In this document: positions 17,464-26,306 of the stretch, in pieces | Numbering within the stretch: the stretch's first letter is position 1 | How the letters are laid out: each line of letters begins with the position of its first letter | Assembly (NCBI GenBank): GCA_963757395.1 | Contig: CAVWRK010000005.1 | Location: 124,001 to 188,000, forward strand | DNA: 64,000 bases | Direction: 5' to 3' | Source of the DNA: DATAOG01 sp963757395 | Lineage (GTDB): Bacteria > Pseudomonadota > Alphaproteobacteria > Geminicoccales > Geminicoccaceae | The notes under the pieces: model-generated | Database searches by the model: none | What the model was told of the DNA's origin: nothing | What the model saw: only the letters and a program-made list of their open reading frames with translations | Program-made: the position numbers and the translations under genes

Positions 17464-18714
17464 ATGGCCCGGTACTCGATCTGGTCGCTCGCCCGGAACG
17501 CGCTCTCCGGGCATCAGGACTGGGCGCCGGTATGGCGGAGCCCGGAGCCGCGGCCGCGTTATCAGGTGGTCATCGTCGGCGCCGGCGGCCATGGGCTCGC
17601 AACCGCCTATTACCTCGCCAAGGAATGCGGGATCACCGATATCGCGGTGCTGGAGAAAGGCTGGCTCGGCGGCGGCAACACCGGCCGCAACACGACGATC
17701 ATCCGCTCCAACTATCTCCAGGACGCGAGTGCCGCGATCTACGACCACGCGGTCAAGCTCTGGGAAGGCCTCTCGCAGGCGCTAAACTATAATGTGATGT
17801 TCAGCCAGCGGGGCGTGTTGCATCTTGCCCATTCGGTGCACGACCTGCAGGAGGTCAAGCGCCGCCTGCACGCCAACCGGCTGGCCGGGATCGACAGCGA
17901 GTTCCTTCTTCCCCATGAAATCAATCAGATCGAGCCATTTCTGAACATATCGACAAAAGCCCGCTACCCGATCATGGGCGCCTCGTTGCAGCGCCGCGGC
18001 GGCACCGCCCGTCATGACGCCGTCGCCTGGGGCTACGCGCGTGCTGCCGATGCCGTGGGCGTCGACATCATCCAGAACTGCGAGGTGACCGGCATCCGCA
18101 CGCGGGCCGGGAAGGTCGAAGGCGTCGAGACCACGCGCGGCGCGATCGATTGCGCCAAGCTGGCCCTGGTCGCCGCGGGCCATTCGAGCGTGCTCGCCGC
18201 CATGGCGGGTCTTCGGCTGCCGATCGAGAGCTTTCCCTTGCAAGCCCTGGTCTCGGAGCCGGTCAAGCCCTGCGTCAACACGGTGATCATGTCGAACGCG
18301 GTGCACGGCTACATCAGCCAGTCGGACAAAGGCGAGCTCGTGATCGGCGCCGGCACCGACCAGTTCGTCTCCTACAGCCAGCGCGGCAGCTTCCACATCA
18401 TCGAGCACACGCTCCAGGCGATCCTCGAGCTCTTTCCGAACTTCTCGCGCATGAAGATGCTGCGCCAGTGGGGCGGGGTCGTCGACGTCACCCCCGACCG
18501 CAGCCCGATCATCGGCAAAACGCCGGTCGAGAATCTCTTCATCAACTGCGGCTGGGGCACCGGCGGCTTCAAGGCGACGCCGGGCTCGGGCCACGTGTTC
18601 GCGCATACGATCGCCCGCGGCGAGCCGCACCCGATCGCCGCCCCCTTCACGCTCGAGCGCTTCTCGAGCGGCGACCTGGTCGACGAGCACGGCGCCGCCG
18701 CCGTGGCGCATTGA
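17464..18714 (+). CDS. soxB: Sarcosine oxidase subunit beta
   Basis: The beta subunit of heterotetrameric sarcosine oxidase carries the covalent FMN/FAD site and oxidises sarcosine. A Rossmann GxGxxG lies at VVIVGAGGHGLATAYYLA (about residue 33), followed by GGNTGRNTTIIRSNYL and the C-terminal GGVVDVTPDRSPIIG flavin motif. The length of about 416 fits the family. The ATG at 17464 (MARYSIWSLARNALSG) was chosen because SoxB proteins begin at this point; an ATG at 17440 would overlap the HEPN gene. DUF29, soxD, soxA and soxG genes follow on the same strand with tiny gaps or overlaps, so this is one operon. Confidence 0.95.
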   Translation: MARYSIWSLARNALSGHQDWAPVWRSPEPRPRYQVVIVGAGGHGLATAYYLAKECGITDIAVLEKGWLGGGNTGRNTTIIRSNYLQDASAAIYDHAVKLWEGLSQALNYNVMFSQRGVLHLAHSVHDLQEVKRRLHANRLAGIDSEFLLPHEINQIEPFLNISTKARYPIMGASLQRRGGTARHDAVAWGYARAADAVGVDIIQNCEVTGIRTRAGKVEGVETTRGAIDCAKLALVAAGHSSVLAAMAGLRLPIESFPLQALVSEPVKPCVNTVIMSNAVHGYISQSDKGELVIGAGTDQFVSYSQRGSFHIIEHTLQAILELFPNFSRMKMLRQWGGVVDVTPDRSPIIGKTPVENLFINCGWGTGGFKATPGSGHVFAHTIARGEPHPIAAPFTLERFSSGDLVDEHGAAAVAH

Positions 18715-18726
18715 GGACATCATCCG

Positions 18727-19221
18727 ATGGCCAAGACACTGTCACGACCCCCGGACGCCGCCCTCTACGAGGAGGATTTTCCGCTCTGGGCTGAGCGCCA
18801 GGCGGCGCTGCTGCGCGCACGCCGGTTCGGCGAACTCGATCTCGACAACCTGATCGAGGAGGTGGAGGATTTGAGCCGGCGCGAACGCAAATCGGTCGAG
18901 AGCTACGTCGAAACCATCGTCGAGCATTTCCTCAAGTTGGCGGTCTCTCCGAGCAACCGCCCGCGCCGCGTGTGGCTGGTGACAGTCGACAAGCAGCGGC
19001 TCAAGCTCGCGAGGGAGTTGACCACCACGCTGCGTAATCATCTTCACGCGGAACTGCCGGCTCTGTACGACGGGCTGCGGCGGCCCGTGGCGCGACAGCT
19101 CGAAAAGGACGGCGTGCGACCGGAAGAGCTGCCCGACGTCTGTCCCTACACGCTGGACCAGGTCCTCGATGCCGACTGGTACCCGATCAACATCCATGGC
19201 CTTGAGGATCCGAAGCTGTGA
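18727..19221 (+). CDS. DUF29 family protein
   Basis: A 164-residue protein matching the DUF29 pattern: YEEDFPLWAERQAALLRARR near the N-terminus, then LDLDNLIEEVEDLSRRER, VEHFLKLAVSP and a C-terminal LPDVCPYTLDQVLDADWYP. DUF29 proteins are small, mostly helical and of unknown function, and are frequent in cyanobacteria and accessory regions. It lies 12 bases after soxB and 7 bases before soxD, so it is inserted inside the sarcosine oxidase operon and must be co-transcribed. I know no role for DUF29 in sarcosine metabolism, so this is probably an insertion or a local innovation. Confidence 0.85.
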   Translation: MAKTLSRPPDAALYEEDFPLWAERQAALLRARRFGELDLDNLIEEVEDLSRRERKSVESYVETIVEHFLKLAVSPSNRPRRVWLVTVDKQRLKLARELTTTLRNHLHAELPALYDGLRRPVARQLEKDGVRPEELPDVCPYTLDQVLDADWYPINIHGLEDPKL

Positions 19222-19228
19222 TCGGACC

Positions 19229-19537
19229 ATGCTCCTGATCCCCTGCCCCTGGTGCGGCGAGCGCGAAGAGACCGAGTTTCACTGCGGCGGCGAGGCGCAC
19301 ATCGTCCGGCCGAAGCCGGCGGCCGGGCTCAGCGACCCGCAGTGGGCCGATTATCTGTTCATGCGCACCAACCCCAAGGGCCGGCACTTCGAGCGCTGGC
19401 GCCACCTCCACGGCTGCGGCCGCTGGTTCAACCTCGCCCGCGACACCGTGACCGACCGCATCCTCGCGGTCTACCGGATGGGCGAGCCGCGGCCAGAGCC
19501 CGATCCCGCCGCCGCAGCCGACGATCCGACAACATGA
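19229..19537 (+). CDS. soxD: Sarcosine oxidase subunit delta
   Basis: The small zinc-binding subunit of heterotetrameric sarcosine oxidase, about 102 residues. MLLIPCPWCGERE gives the CPxCG zinc ligands. FHCGGEAHIVRP and RHLHGCGRWFNLARDTVT complete the typical pattern (second Cys/His set near residue 65-70). The ATG at 19229 is fixed by the conserved N-terminus. The stop overlaps the soxA start (ATGA), giving translational coupling. The Pro/Glu/Asp-rich tail is slightly longer than usual. Confidence 0.95.
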   Translation: MLLIPCPWCGEREETEFHCGGEAHIVRPKPAAGLSDPQWADYLFMRTNPKGRHFERWRHLHGCGRWFNLARDTVTDRILAVYRMGEPRPEPDPAAAADDPTT

Positions 19538-22500
19538 GCGAGCAAGCCCACGGCCGGCCGGGTCATCGCCTGCCTGAGGGCGGCCGGATCGACCGCTCGC
19601 GGCCGCTCGGCTTCACGTTCAACGGCGTCCGCTACCAGGGCTTCGCCGGCGACACGCTGGCATCGGCCCTGCTCGCGAACGGCATCCACCTGGTCGGGCG
19701 GAGCTTCAAATACCACCGGCCGCGCGGCATCGTCGCCGCCGGCGTCGAGGAGCCGAACGCACTGGTCCAGCTCGGTCAGGGCGCCTGCACCGAGCCCAAC
19801 GTCCGGGCGACCCAGATCGAGCTGCATGAGGGTCTCACCGCCCGCAGCCAGAACTGCTGGCCCTCGGTCGAGTTCGACATCGGCGCGCTCAGCAACCTTT
19901 TGAGCCCCCTGTTCCCGGCCGGCTTCTACTACAAGACCTTCATGTGGCCGCCGTCCTGGTGGCGAAGCGTCTACGAGGGTGCGATCCGCCGGGCGGCGGG
20001 CCTCGGCCGGGCCCCGACCCTGCCCGATCCCGACCGCTACGAGCATCGCTTCGCTCATGCGGACGTCCTGATCGTTGGCGCCGGGCCGGCTGGCCTGGCA
20101 GCGGCGCTCGCCGCCGGCCGGAGCGGGGCGCGCGTGCTCCTGGCCGAGCAGGATGCCGAACTGGGCGGCGCGCTGCTCGCCGAGTCCCTGGATCATCCGA
20201 GCGCCACCTGGCTCGCGGAGGTTCGAGCGGAGCTCGCGGCGCGGCCGGAGGTCTGCATCCTCACCCGGACCACGGCGTTCGCCTACTACGACCACAACTA
20301 TCTCGGCCTGGTCGAACGGGTGACGGACCACCTGGGACCGGCCGCGCCCCGCCATCTGCCCCGCCAGCGGCTCTGGAAGGTGCGGGCAAAGCAGGTGGTG
20401 CTGGCGACCGGCGCGCTCGAGCGGCCGCTGGTGTTCGCCGACAACGACCGGCCAGGGATCATGCTGGCGGGCGCGGTCCGCAGCTATCTGAACCGCCACG
20501 CCGTGCCGGCTGGCCATCGCGCCCTGCTACTGACCAACAACGATGGCGCCTACCGATGCGCGCTCGATCTGCGGGGTTCCGGCGTCGCGGTCAGCGTGGT
20601 CGATCTGCGGCCGAAGCTCTCCGAGGCTCTGGCGCGCCAGGCCGACGCGGCCGGCATCGAGGTCCGGGCCGGCCATGCGATCACCGCCACCGAGGGTTAC
20701 CGGCGGGTGAGCGCGGTCCAGGTCCAGGCGCTGGACCAGGCCGGCAATGGCGTCCAGGGCCATGTGGAAAAAATCGCCTGCGACCTGGTCGTCATGTCGG
20801 GCGGCTGGAACCCGACCATCCACCTGCAATCGCAATCTCGCGCCCGGCCCCGCTACGATCCCGAGCGCGGCATCTTCCTTCCCGGAGAGCCCGTCCAGGC
20901 GGAGCGCTCGGCCGGCGCCTGCAACGGCACCCTCCGGCTCGACGCCTGTCTCGAGGAGGGCGCGCGCGCCGGCCTGGCCGCAGCTGCGGCGGCCGGGTTC
21001 GAGGCCGCGCTGCCCGATTTCCCTCACTTCAAAGAGCCCGAGGAAGCGCCGGCACGGCTCGTCTGGCAGGTGCCGGCAGGTCGGCCGGCACAGCGGGAAA
21101 AGGCGTTCGTCGACCTGCAGAACGACGTCACCGCCGCCGACCTCGCGCTGGCGCTCCGTGAAGGCTACCGCTCGATCGAGCACGTCAAGCGCTACACCAC
21201 GACCGGCATGGGCACCGACCAGGGCAAGACCGGCAACGTCAACGCGCTCGGTATCGTTTCGGGCATCACGGGCCAGCCGATCGCCGAGCTCGGCGTCACG
21301 ACCTTCCGCCCGCCCTACACCCCGGTGAGCTTCGGCGCGATCGTCGGGCGCAATGCCGGCGCGCTCTTCGACCCCGTCCGGCGCACGCCGATGCACAGCT
21401 GGCACGCGGCTCACGGCGCCGTCTTCGAGCCGGTCGGCCAGTGGCAGCGCGCCTGGTACTATCCGCGCGCCGGCGAGGACATGGCCGCGGCGGTCGCGCG
21501 CGAGGTGAAGGCCGCCCGCACCTCGATCGGCATCCTCGATGCCTCGACGCTCGGCAAGATCGACCTCCAGGGCCCCGATGTGGCCGAGCTGCTCAACCGT
21601 ATCTACACCAACGCCTGGAGCAAGCTCGGGATCGGCCGCTGCCGTTACGGCCTGATGCTGGGCGAGGACGGCATGGTGTTCGACGACGGCGTCACCTCGC
21701 GCCTCGGCGAGCAGCACTATCTGATGAGCACCACGACCGGCGGTGCCGCGCGCGTGCTCGCCTGGCTCGAGGAGTGGCTGCAGACCGAATGGCCGGAGCT
21801 TCGGGTCTTCTGCACCTCGGTCACCGAGCAGTGGGCGACGGTCGGCATCTCGGGCCCCAACTCCCGGAAGCTCATGGCCGAGCTCGTCCCCGACCTCGAC
21901 CTCGACCCCGAGACCTTCCCTCACATGAGCGTCCGCGAGGCGGATGTCTTCGGCGTGCCGGCGCGCGTCTTCCGGATCAGCTTCACCGGCGAGCCCGGCT
22001 ACGAGATCCAGATCCCGGCGAGCTACGGCCTCGCCCTCTGGCAGGCCTGCATCGCGGCCGGCGCGAAGTACGGCATCACCCCCTATGGCACCGAGGCGAT
22101 GCACGTGCTGCGCGCCGAGAAGGGCTACATCATCGCAGGGCAAGAGACCGACGGCACGGTGACGCCCGAGGATCTCGGCATGGCCTGGATCATCGGCAAG
22201 CAGAAGCCGGATTTCATCGGCCAACGCTCGCTCGCCCGCGCCGACCTCGGCAAGGACGGCCGCAAGCAGCTGGTGGGCCTGCTCCCGGACGACCCGCAGG
22301 CGCTCCTGGACGAGGGCGCCCAGCTTGTGGCCGAACCCGCCGAGAGGGCCCCGATGACCGTGCTCGGCCACGTCACCTCGGCCTATTTCAGTCCCAACCT
22401 CGGCCGCGCCTTCGCGCTTGCCCTGGTTGCCGACGGCCGCTCGCGCCTCGGCCAGAAGCTCTACGTTCCGCTCCTCGAGCGAACGCTGAGCGTAACCGTC

Positions 22501-22548
22501 ACCGAGCCGGTCTTTTTCGACAAGGAAGGAGCCAGGCTCAATGGCTGA
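19534..22548 (+). CDS. soxA: Sarcosine oxidase subunit alpha
   Basis: The large subunit, 1004 residues, binds NAD and tetrahydrofolate and turns the methyl group of sarcosine into 5,10-methylene-THF. An N-terminal 2Fe-2S-ferredoxin-like fold (about 20-110, YQGFAGDTLASALLANG) precedes a Rossmann NAD domain (VLIVGAGPAGLAAALAAGR, about 175). The C-terminal third resembles the glycine cleavage T-protein/dimethylglycine dehydrogenase folate domain (LGKIDLQGPDVAELLNR, GRCRYGLMLGEDGMVFDDG, then FTGEPGYEIQIP). The start ATGA overlaps the soxD stop and the end overlaps soxG by 8 bases. The reading frame is intact across 3 kb. Confidence 0.96.
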   Translation: MSEQAHGRPGHRLPEGGRIDRSRPLGFTFNGVRYQGFAGDTLASALLANGIHLVGRSFKYHRPRGIVAAGVEEPNALVQLGQGACTEPNVRATQIELHEGLTARSQNCWPSVEFDIGALSNLLSPLFPAGFYYKTFMWPPSWWRSVYEGAIRRAAGLGRAPTLPDPDRYEHRFAHADVLIVGAGPAGLAAALAAGRSGARVLLAEQDAELGGALLAESLDHPSATWLAEVRAELAARPEVCILTRTTAFAYYDHNYLGLVERVTDHLGPAAPRHLPRQRLWKVRAKQVVLATGALERPLVFADNDRPGIMLAGAVRSYLNRHAVPAGHRALLLTNNDGAYRCALDLRGSGVAVSVVDLRPKLSEALARQADAAGIEVRAGHAITATEGYRRVSAVQVQALDQAGNGVQGHVEKIACDLVVMSGGWNPTIHLQSQSRARPRYDPERGIFLPGEPVQAERSAGACNGTLRLDACLEEGARAGLAAAAAAGFEAALPDFPHFKEPEEAPARLVWQVPAGRPAQREKAFVDLQNDVTAADLALALREGYRSIEHVKRYTTTGMGTDQGKTGNVNALGIVSGITGQPIAELGVTTFRPPYTPVSFGAIVGRNAGALFDPVRRTPMHSWHAAHGAVFEPVGQWQRAWYYPRAGEDMAAAVAREVKAARTSIGILDASTLGKIDLQGPDVAELLNRIYTNAWSKLGIGRCRYGLMLGEDGMVFDDGVTSRLGEQHYLMSTTTGGAARVLAWLEEWLQTEWPELRVFCTSVTEQWATVGISGPNSRKLMAELVPDLDLDPETFPHMSVREADVFGVPARVFRISFTGEPGYEIQIPASYGLALWQACIAAGAKYGITPYGTEAMHVLRAEKGYIIAGQETDGTVTPEDLGMAWIIGKQKPDFIGQRSLARADLGKDGRKQLVGLLPDDPQALLDEGAQLVAEPAERAPMTVLGHVTSAYFSPNLGRAFALALVADGRSRLGQKLYVPLLERTLSVTVTEPVFFDKEGARLNG

Positions 22549-23143
22549 TCGGCTTCTCCGCCAGCCCGCCCTGGCGTCGGATCGGCTGCGGCCGCGCGGC
22601 GTCCGCCTTGCCGAGCGCACCGGCCTCGGCAAGATCGACCTGCGCGGCGATCCCTCCGACCGGACCTTCATGACCGGCATCGGCCGCGTCCTCGACCTGC
22701 TGCTGCCGACCGAGCCCAACACCTCGGCAACGAAAGGTTCGATCACCGCCCTCTGGCAGGGTCCCGACCAATGGCTCCTGACCTGCCCGGCGGACGATGT
22801 CGCCTTCTTCATCAACACGCTCCGCCAGGCGCTCGCCGGCAGCCACACGGCGCTCACCGAGGTGACCGACGGCCGCATCGCGCTCTCGCTCGCCGGCCCG
22901 AGCGCCCGCGACCTGCTCGCCAAGGGCTGCCCGCTCGACCTCCATCCGCGCAGCTTCAAGCCCGGCCAGTGCGCCCAGAGCCTGCTCGCCAAGGCGAGCA
23001 TCCTGCTCCACCTGCGCGCGGACGACCCGGAGGCCGGCCCGACCTTCGACCTCTACGTCGCCCGCTCTTTTGCCCCCTATCTCTGGAGCTGGCTGGAAGA
23101 CGCCGGCCTGGAGTACGGCGTCCAGGTCGAGCCTGCGGCCTGA
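22541..23143 (+). CDS. soxG: Sarcosine oxidase subunit gamma
   Basis: A 200-residue gamma subunit of heterotetrameric sarcosine oxidase, which helps assemble the folate-binding site with the alpha subunit. It has the T-protein-like pattern: KIDLRGDPSDRTFMTGIGRV, a WQGPDQWLLTCP segment, and VTDGRIALSLAGPSARDLLAKG. Its start overlaps the soxA stop by 8 bases and an AAGGAG box lies inside the end of soxA. It is the last gene of the operon. No glyA, purU or folD is visible next to it, unlike some soxBDAG clusters. Confidence 0.93.
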   Translation: MADRLLRQPALASDRLRPRGVRLAERTGLGKIDLRGDPSDRTFMTGIGRVLDLLLPTEPNTSATKGSITALWQGPDQWLLTCPADDVAFFINTLRQALAGSHTALTEVTDGRIALSLAGPSARDLLAKGCPLDLHPRSFKPGQCAQSLLAKASILLHLRADDPEAGPTFDLYVARSFAPYLWSWLEDAGLEYGVQVEPAA

Positions 23144-23186
23144 GCGCTTGCCTGCATCTCGCTACAGATGAGCGGCTCGCCGAGAA

Positions 23187-23570
23187 ATGAGGATGGGTAA
23201 AGTCCTGATCGATAGCTGCGTTCTGATCGATTATTCGCGAGGCGAACCGCGGCTCGCGACTTATTCACCGATGCCGTGACGGATCCGCTGGTCTCGGTGA
23301 TGACGGTGGCCGAGTTGTTCGGCGGCGTGCGCGAAGACCGTGAGCGGGATTGGCTCGAAAGCTGGCTCCAGGACATCACCGTTCTGCCCCTCACCTTCGA
23401 CGTTGCCCGACTGGGCGGCCTCTACTGGCGCGCCTATCGCGGCAGCCACGGCACGGGCTTGGTCGACGCCTTGATCGCCGCGCACCGCGCAGGTCCATGG
23501 CGCCCGCCTCGTGACCCGCAACGCCCGCCACTTCCCGATGCTCGCCGACCTCGTGGTGCCCTATCCGTAG
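23187..23570 (+). pseudogene. PIN-domain VapC-like toxin (two compensating frameshifts)
   Basis: Reading three segments in turn gives an almost perfect VapC. MRMGKVLIDSCVLIDYSRGE supplies the first acidic residue, TDPLVSVMTVAELFGGVRED the second, then a SHGTGLVDALIAA segment and HGARLVTRNARHFPML to a TAG at 23570. The frame is lost near 23247, where one G is missing from CCGCGG(G)CT, and restored near 23483, where one C is extra. Total length stays a multiple of three, about 126 residues, the normal VapC size. No VapB antitoxin is recognisable in the short space after soxG. It is either a recent pseudogene or two sequence errors. Confidence 0.7.
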
Positions 23571-23604
23571 CCCTGCACCGCGAAGCCTGCGACCCCGGCT
23601 TGCC

Positions 23605-24111
23605 TCAAATCGTGCCCATGTAGTCGCGCTTGCCGAGCGGCACCCCGCAGTGGCGGAGGATCGCGTAGGCGGTCGTGGTGTGGAAATAAAAGTTCGGCAG
23701 CACAAAGTTGACGAGATACTGCTGGCCCTTGAAGGTCATCGGCTGGCTGCCGACCGTGATCGTGATCTCGCGCTCCTCCGAGCCGTCGATCGCCTCCGGC
23801 TGCAGGCCCTGCACGAACGCGACGGTCCTCGCGATCCGCGCGTTGAGCTCGGCAAAGCTGGTCTCGGTGTCGGCATAGCTCGGGATCTCGACGCCGGCGA
23901 GCCGGGCCGGACAGCTCTTGGCGAAATCGGCCGCGATCCGGATCTGGCGGATCAGCGGGAACATGTCGGGCGCCAGCCGATAGTTGAGCAGCACCGCGGG
24001 ATCGATCTTGCGCTCGGCGGCATGGGCCTCGGCCTTGGTCAGAACGCCGGCGAGGCCGCCCAGCATCTGCAGGAAGGCCGGCACCGAGGCCTGGTACATC
24101 GAAAGCGACAT
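23605..24111 (-). CDS. DUF1993 family protein (DinB-like fold)
   Basis: A 168-residue protein matching DUF1993: MSLSMYQASVPAFLQMLGGL at the start, a RLAPDMFPLIRQIRIAADFAK segment with His/Asp-type helices, GREITITVG-like centre and HTTTAYAILRHCGVPLGKRDY at the end. The family has a DinB-like four-helix-bundle fold with putative metal-binding residues. Function is unknown, although thiol/metal-dependent activity is suspected from the fold. The ATG at 24111 is set by the family N-terminus. Convergent with the VapC-like gene; no operon partner is evident. Confidence 0.85.
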   Translation of the reverse strand: MSLSMYQASVPAFLQMLGGLAGVLTKAEAHAAERKIDPAVLLNYRLAPDMFPLIRQIRIAADFAKSCPARLAGVEIPSYADTETSFAELNARIARTVAFVQGLQPEAIDGSEEREITITVGSQPMTFKGQQYLVNFVLPNFYFHTTTAYAILRHCGVPLGKRDYMGTI

Positions 24112-24226
24112 GGGCGTGCACCGTTCTTTGAGGTTGATCAGCCAGCGACTATCTGCGCCCGGCGCCGATCCCAGGCAAGGGCCTTCGCGTCGCCCCGACA
24201 CACCTCCTTCCACGAGGCCGCCGCCC

Positions 24227-25096
24227 TCATGCGGGAGATTCCGGCGGCGCGGCGATATCGCGGTCGAGCGCACACAACGCCGTCAACAGGTCGACCTTTT
24301 GCCTGAAATCGTCAGTATTGTAACGTCCCTCCCGGACAATCAGCTGCAGCATCCTCGATCGAGCCTCCGCCGATAGCATGCCGAACAACCGGTCCAGCTG
24401 GGTAAGATCGTACGACAATGTTCTTGCAATACATTTTGAAGTAAATTCAATGTTTCCAGCGGTCAGCACATCCGCGAATTCATCGAACGAGCCGTACTGC
24501 AAATTATTGATCTCATATTCGATGCGAGGCGCTCGTTGACCGAGGGATCTTTCAACATCGATTATGTACAACCAGTGGATCACGGCTGCACCGGCGGCCG
24601 CCAGATAACGCCGCATCACCCGTTGCTGCGATCCCGTCACATTGATGTCGTTGACAAAAATAACAGGGCGCCCCGCCAAGCCATCGTGATAGATCATGGC
24701 ACCGGCGTCACGTTCACGCGCCGCCGCCCGTTCCCTCCAGGTGAGCCGGGCGTAGTCAGCGTGAGCAGGTCGACTTCGTTCCTTGAGTACTATCAAAGAT
24801 AGTTGCACTGTTGACGCCAAGCGATCATTCCAAAGTCGGAAAATCTCTTGACTCAACAGATTGGCGGCAGCCGGGATGGCGTGGTACGGCGGTGCGGTCA
24901 GTGCCCAATCCGTACCATGCGGATTGGACGCGACAAGCGCCTCGACCAAGGGCATCAGCTTGCGTGCATAGTGGACCGCGCTGTCGTGCGCGCCGAGCTT
25001 TAAGGCGGGGTAGTGGGTAAAGATGTCGCAGCGATCATCGACTGGATAGCGCGTCAGCCGGTAGAGCGAGCTGATCGTCTCCTTGATCTCAGGCAT
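24227..25096 (-). CDS. Phosphoribosyltransferase-like protein
   Basis: A 289-residue protein with a type I phosphoribosyltransferase-like core. VIFVNDINVTGSQQRVMRRY (about residue 165) resembles the PRPP-binding loop, but one of the two acidic residues is Asn (ND instead of DD). An upstream segment TAPPYHAIPAAANLLSQEI fits the pyrophosphate-loop region, and a helical C-terminus follows. Local base composition is visibly poorer in GC than the flanks, a sign of transfer. I do not recognise a precise family. It could be a nucleotide salvage enzyme, a ComF-like protein or part of a small-molecule modification system. The ATG at 25096 is preferred; the frame upstream is not protein-like. Confidence 0.65.
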   Translation of the reverse strand: MPEIKETISSLYRLTRYPVDDRCDIFTHYPALKLGAHDSAVHYARKLMPLVEALVASNPHGTDWALTAPPYHAIPAAANLLSQEIFRLWNDRLASTVQLSLIVLKERSRPAHADYARLTWRERAAARERDAGAMIYHDGLAGRPVIFVNDINVTGSQQRVMRRYLAAAGAAVIHWLYIIDVERSLGQRAPRIEYEINNLQYGSFDEFADVLTAGNIEFTSKCIARTLSYDLTQLDRLFGMLSAEARSRMLQLIVREGRYNTDDFRQKVDLLTALCALDRDIAAPPESPA

Positions 25097-25199
25097 GGTT
25101 GCGCGAGGGGCTGCCACGCAGCCGGTCCCGGATGCCCAGGGCGGCCCAGGCGCGATCAGCCGCGGCCTTGACGTATCGAGGGAAGCCACACGAAGGGGG

Positions 25200-26306
25200 C
25201 TACCGCTCGAATCGCTCATAGTTGGCCGCCGAGCCGTTGACCCGGATCCGCAAGATCCCGTCGATTTCGTCCTCGCTCGGCGCATGGTCGTAGATCTCTT
25301 GGTACTTCTCGGCCAGGACGGAGCGAAGCGGCCAGTCGAACTTGTCCGGATAGAGAATCATCGACAGCCACATCCAGGCGAGCGGGCTCTCATGGCTCTC
25401 TGGGTCCCAGCGGTAGCCGCCGAGCGGGAACTTGTACACCCGATGATGGCGTACCGCACTGAGATCCGCGAATACCGGCTCGTTATAGACATCGTCAGGC
25501 GACAGTTTTTCTTCAAAACCATTAAGAAGAATGATATCCGGGTCCCAGGCGATGATCTGCTCCGCGTTCACCGTCTTGGACCGCCAGTCGAAATCGCCTT
25601 CACGAGCCGGATTGACCGCGCCGAGAAGCACCATATTGAACAGCTCCTGCACCTGATATTGCGTAAGATAGTTATAAAAGTACAAGACGCGCGGCCTGTC
25701 GACCATCGGGATCTGCGCAACCCGGTCTTCAATCGCGTGACGCACGCCTTCGCGCCATTCGATCAGCCTGGCGACCTTGTCCCGCTTGCCGACCGTCTCG
25801 CCCATCATCTTGAGCCAACCGTCGGTCAGGTCGCGAGCGCCGTCATACTGCAACGCGGCCACCGTAAGACCGGCGGCCTCGAGCGGTTGAAACATCTGCT
25901 CGCTCATCCCCCACTGAAAAATGATGTCGGGATTGATGCGCACCATCTCTTCGACATTGGGTGAGAAGCCGGCCCCGATCATATCGGTCGGAATGTTCTT
26001 CATCTCCGGGAAGAAGCGGCCGAGGACGCCCTCGAGAAGGGCAGTCTTGGACTGAGGATGCATGCCTACCAGCTTGGAGCTCGAGCCATCCACCGCCACG
26101 AACATCGAGGCCGCGGGTTTCGGAATCGTGACGACGCGGGTCGCCGGCCGCGCCAGCGTGACCGTGCGGCCGTTCTGGTCGACGAACGAGACGCCTTGTT
26201 CCGCAAGAGCGACCCGGTCGCCGATCGACAGCGTCAGCAGGAGGAGGCAGCAAAAGACGCCACACCAGCGCGCGCCGTTACCCCGATCGACGGTCTTCTT
26301 TGCCAT
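25200..26306 (-). CDS. Periplasmic binding protein of a metal-chelate/B12-type ABC importer
   Basis: A 368-residue class III solute-binding protein (FepB/BtuF/HemT type). A hydrophobic signal segment (about 14-35, CCLLLLTLSIGDRVALAEQG) is followed by SFVDQNGRTVTLARPATRVV, the VEEMVRINPDIIFQWGM helical connector and AEQIIAWDPDIILLNG. These are the usual landmarks for iron-siderophore, haem or cobalamin binders. No permease or ATPase gene is nearby, so it is an orphan component or serves a transporter encoded elsewhere. The lower GC of this stretch matches the adjacent phosphoribosyltransferase-like gene, and the two may have been acquired together. Confidence 0.85.
   Translation of the reverse strand: MAKKTVDRGNGARWCGVFCCLLLLTLSIGDRVALAEQGVSFVDQNGRTVTLARPATRVVTIPKPAASMFVAVDGSSSKLVGMHPQSKTALLEGVLGRFFPEMKNIPTDMIGAGFSPNVEEMVRINPDIIFQWGMSEQMFQPLEAAGLTVAALQYDGARDLTDGWLKMMGETVGKRDKVARLIEWREGVRHAIEDRVAQIPMVDRPRVLYFYNYLTQYQVQELFNMVLLGAVNPAREGDFDWRSKTVNAEQIIAWDPDIILLNGFEEKLSPDDVYNEPVFADLSAVRHHRVYKFPLGGYRWDPESHESPLAWMWLSMILYPDKFDWPLRSVLAEKYQEIYDHAPSEDEIDGILRIRVNGSAANYERFER

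Noticed and set aside
20527..23001. An 824-codon antisense frame over soxA/soxG
   Set aside because: It mirrors the codons of well-recognised enzymes and has no motif of its own.
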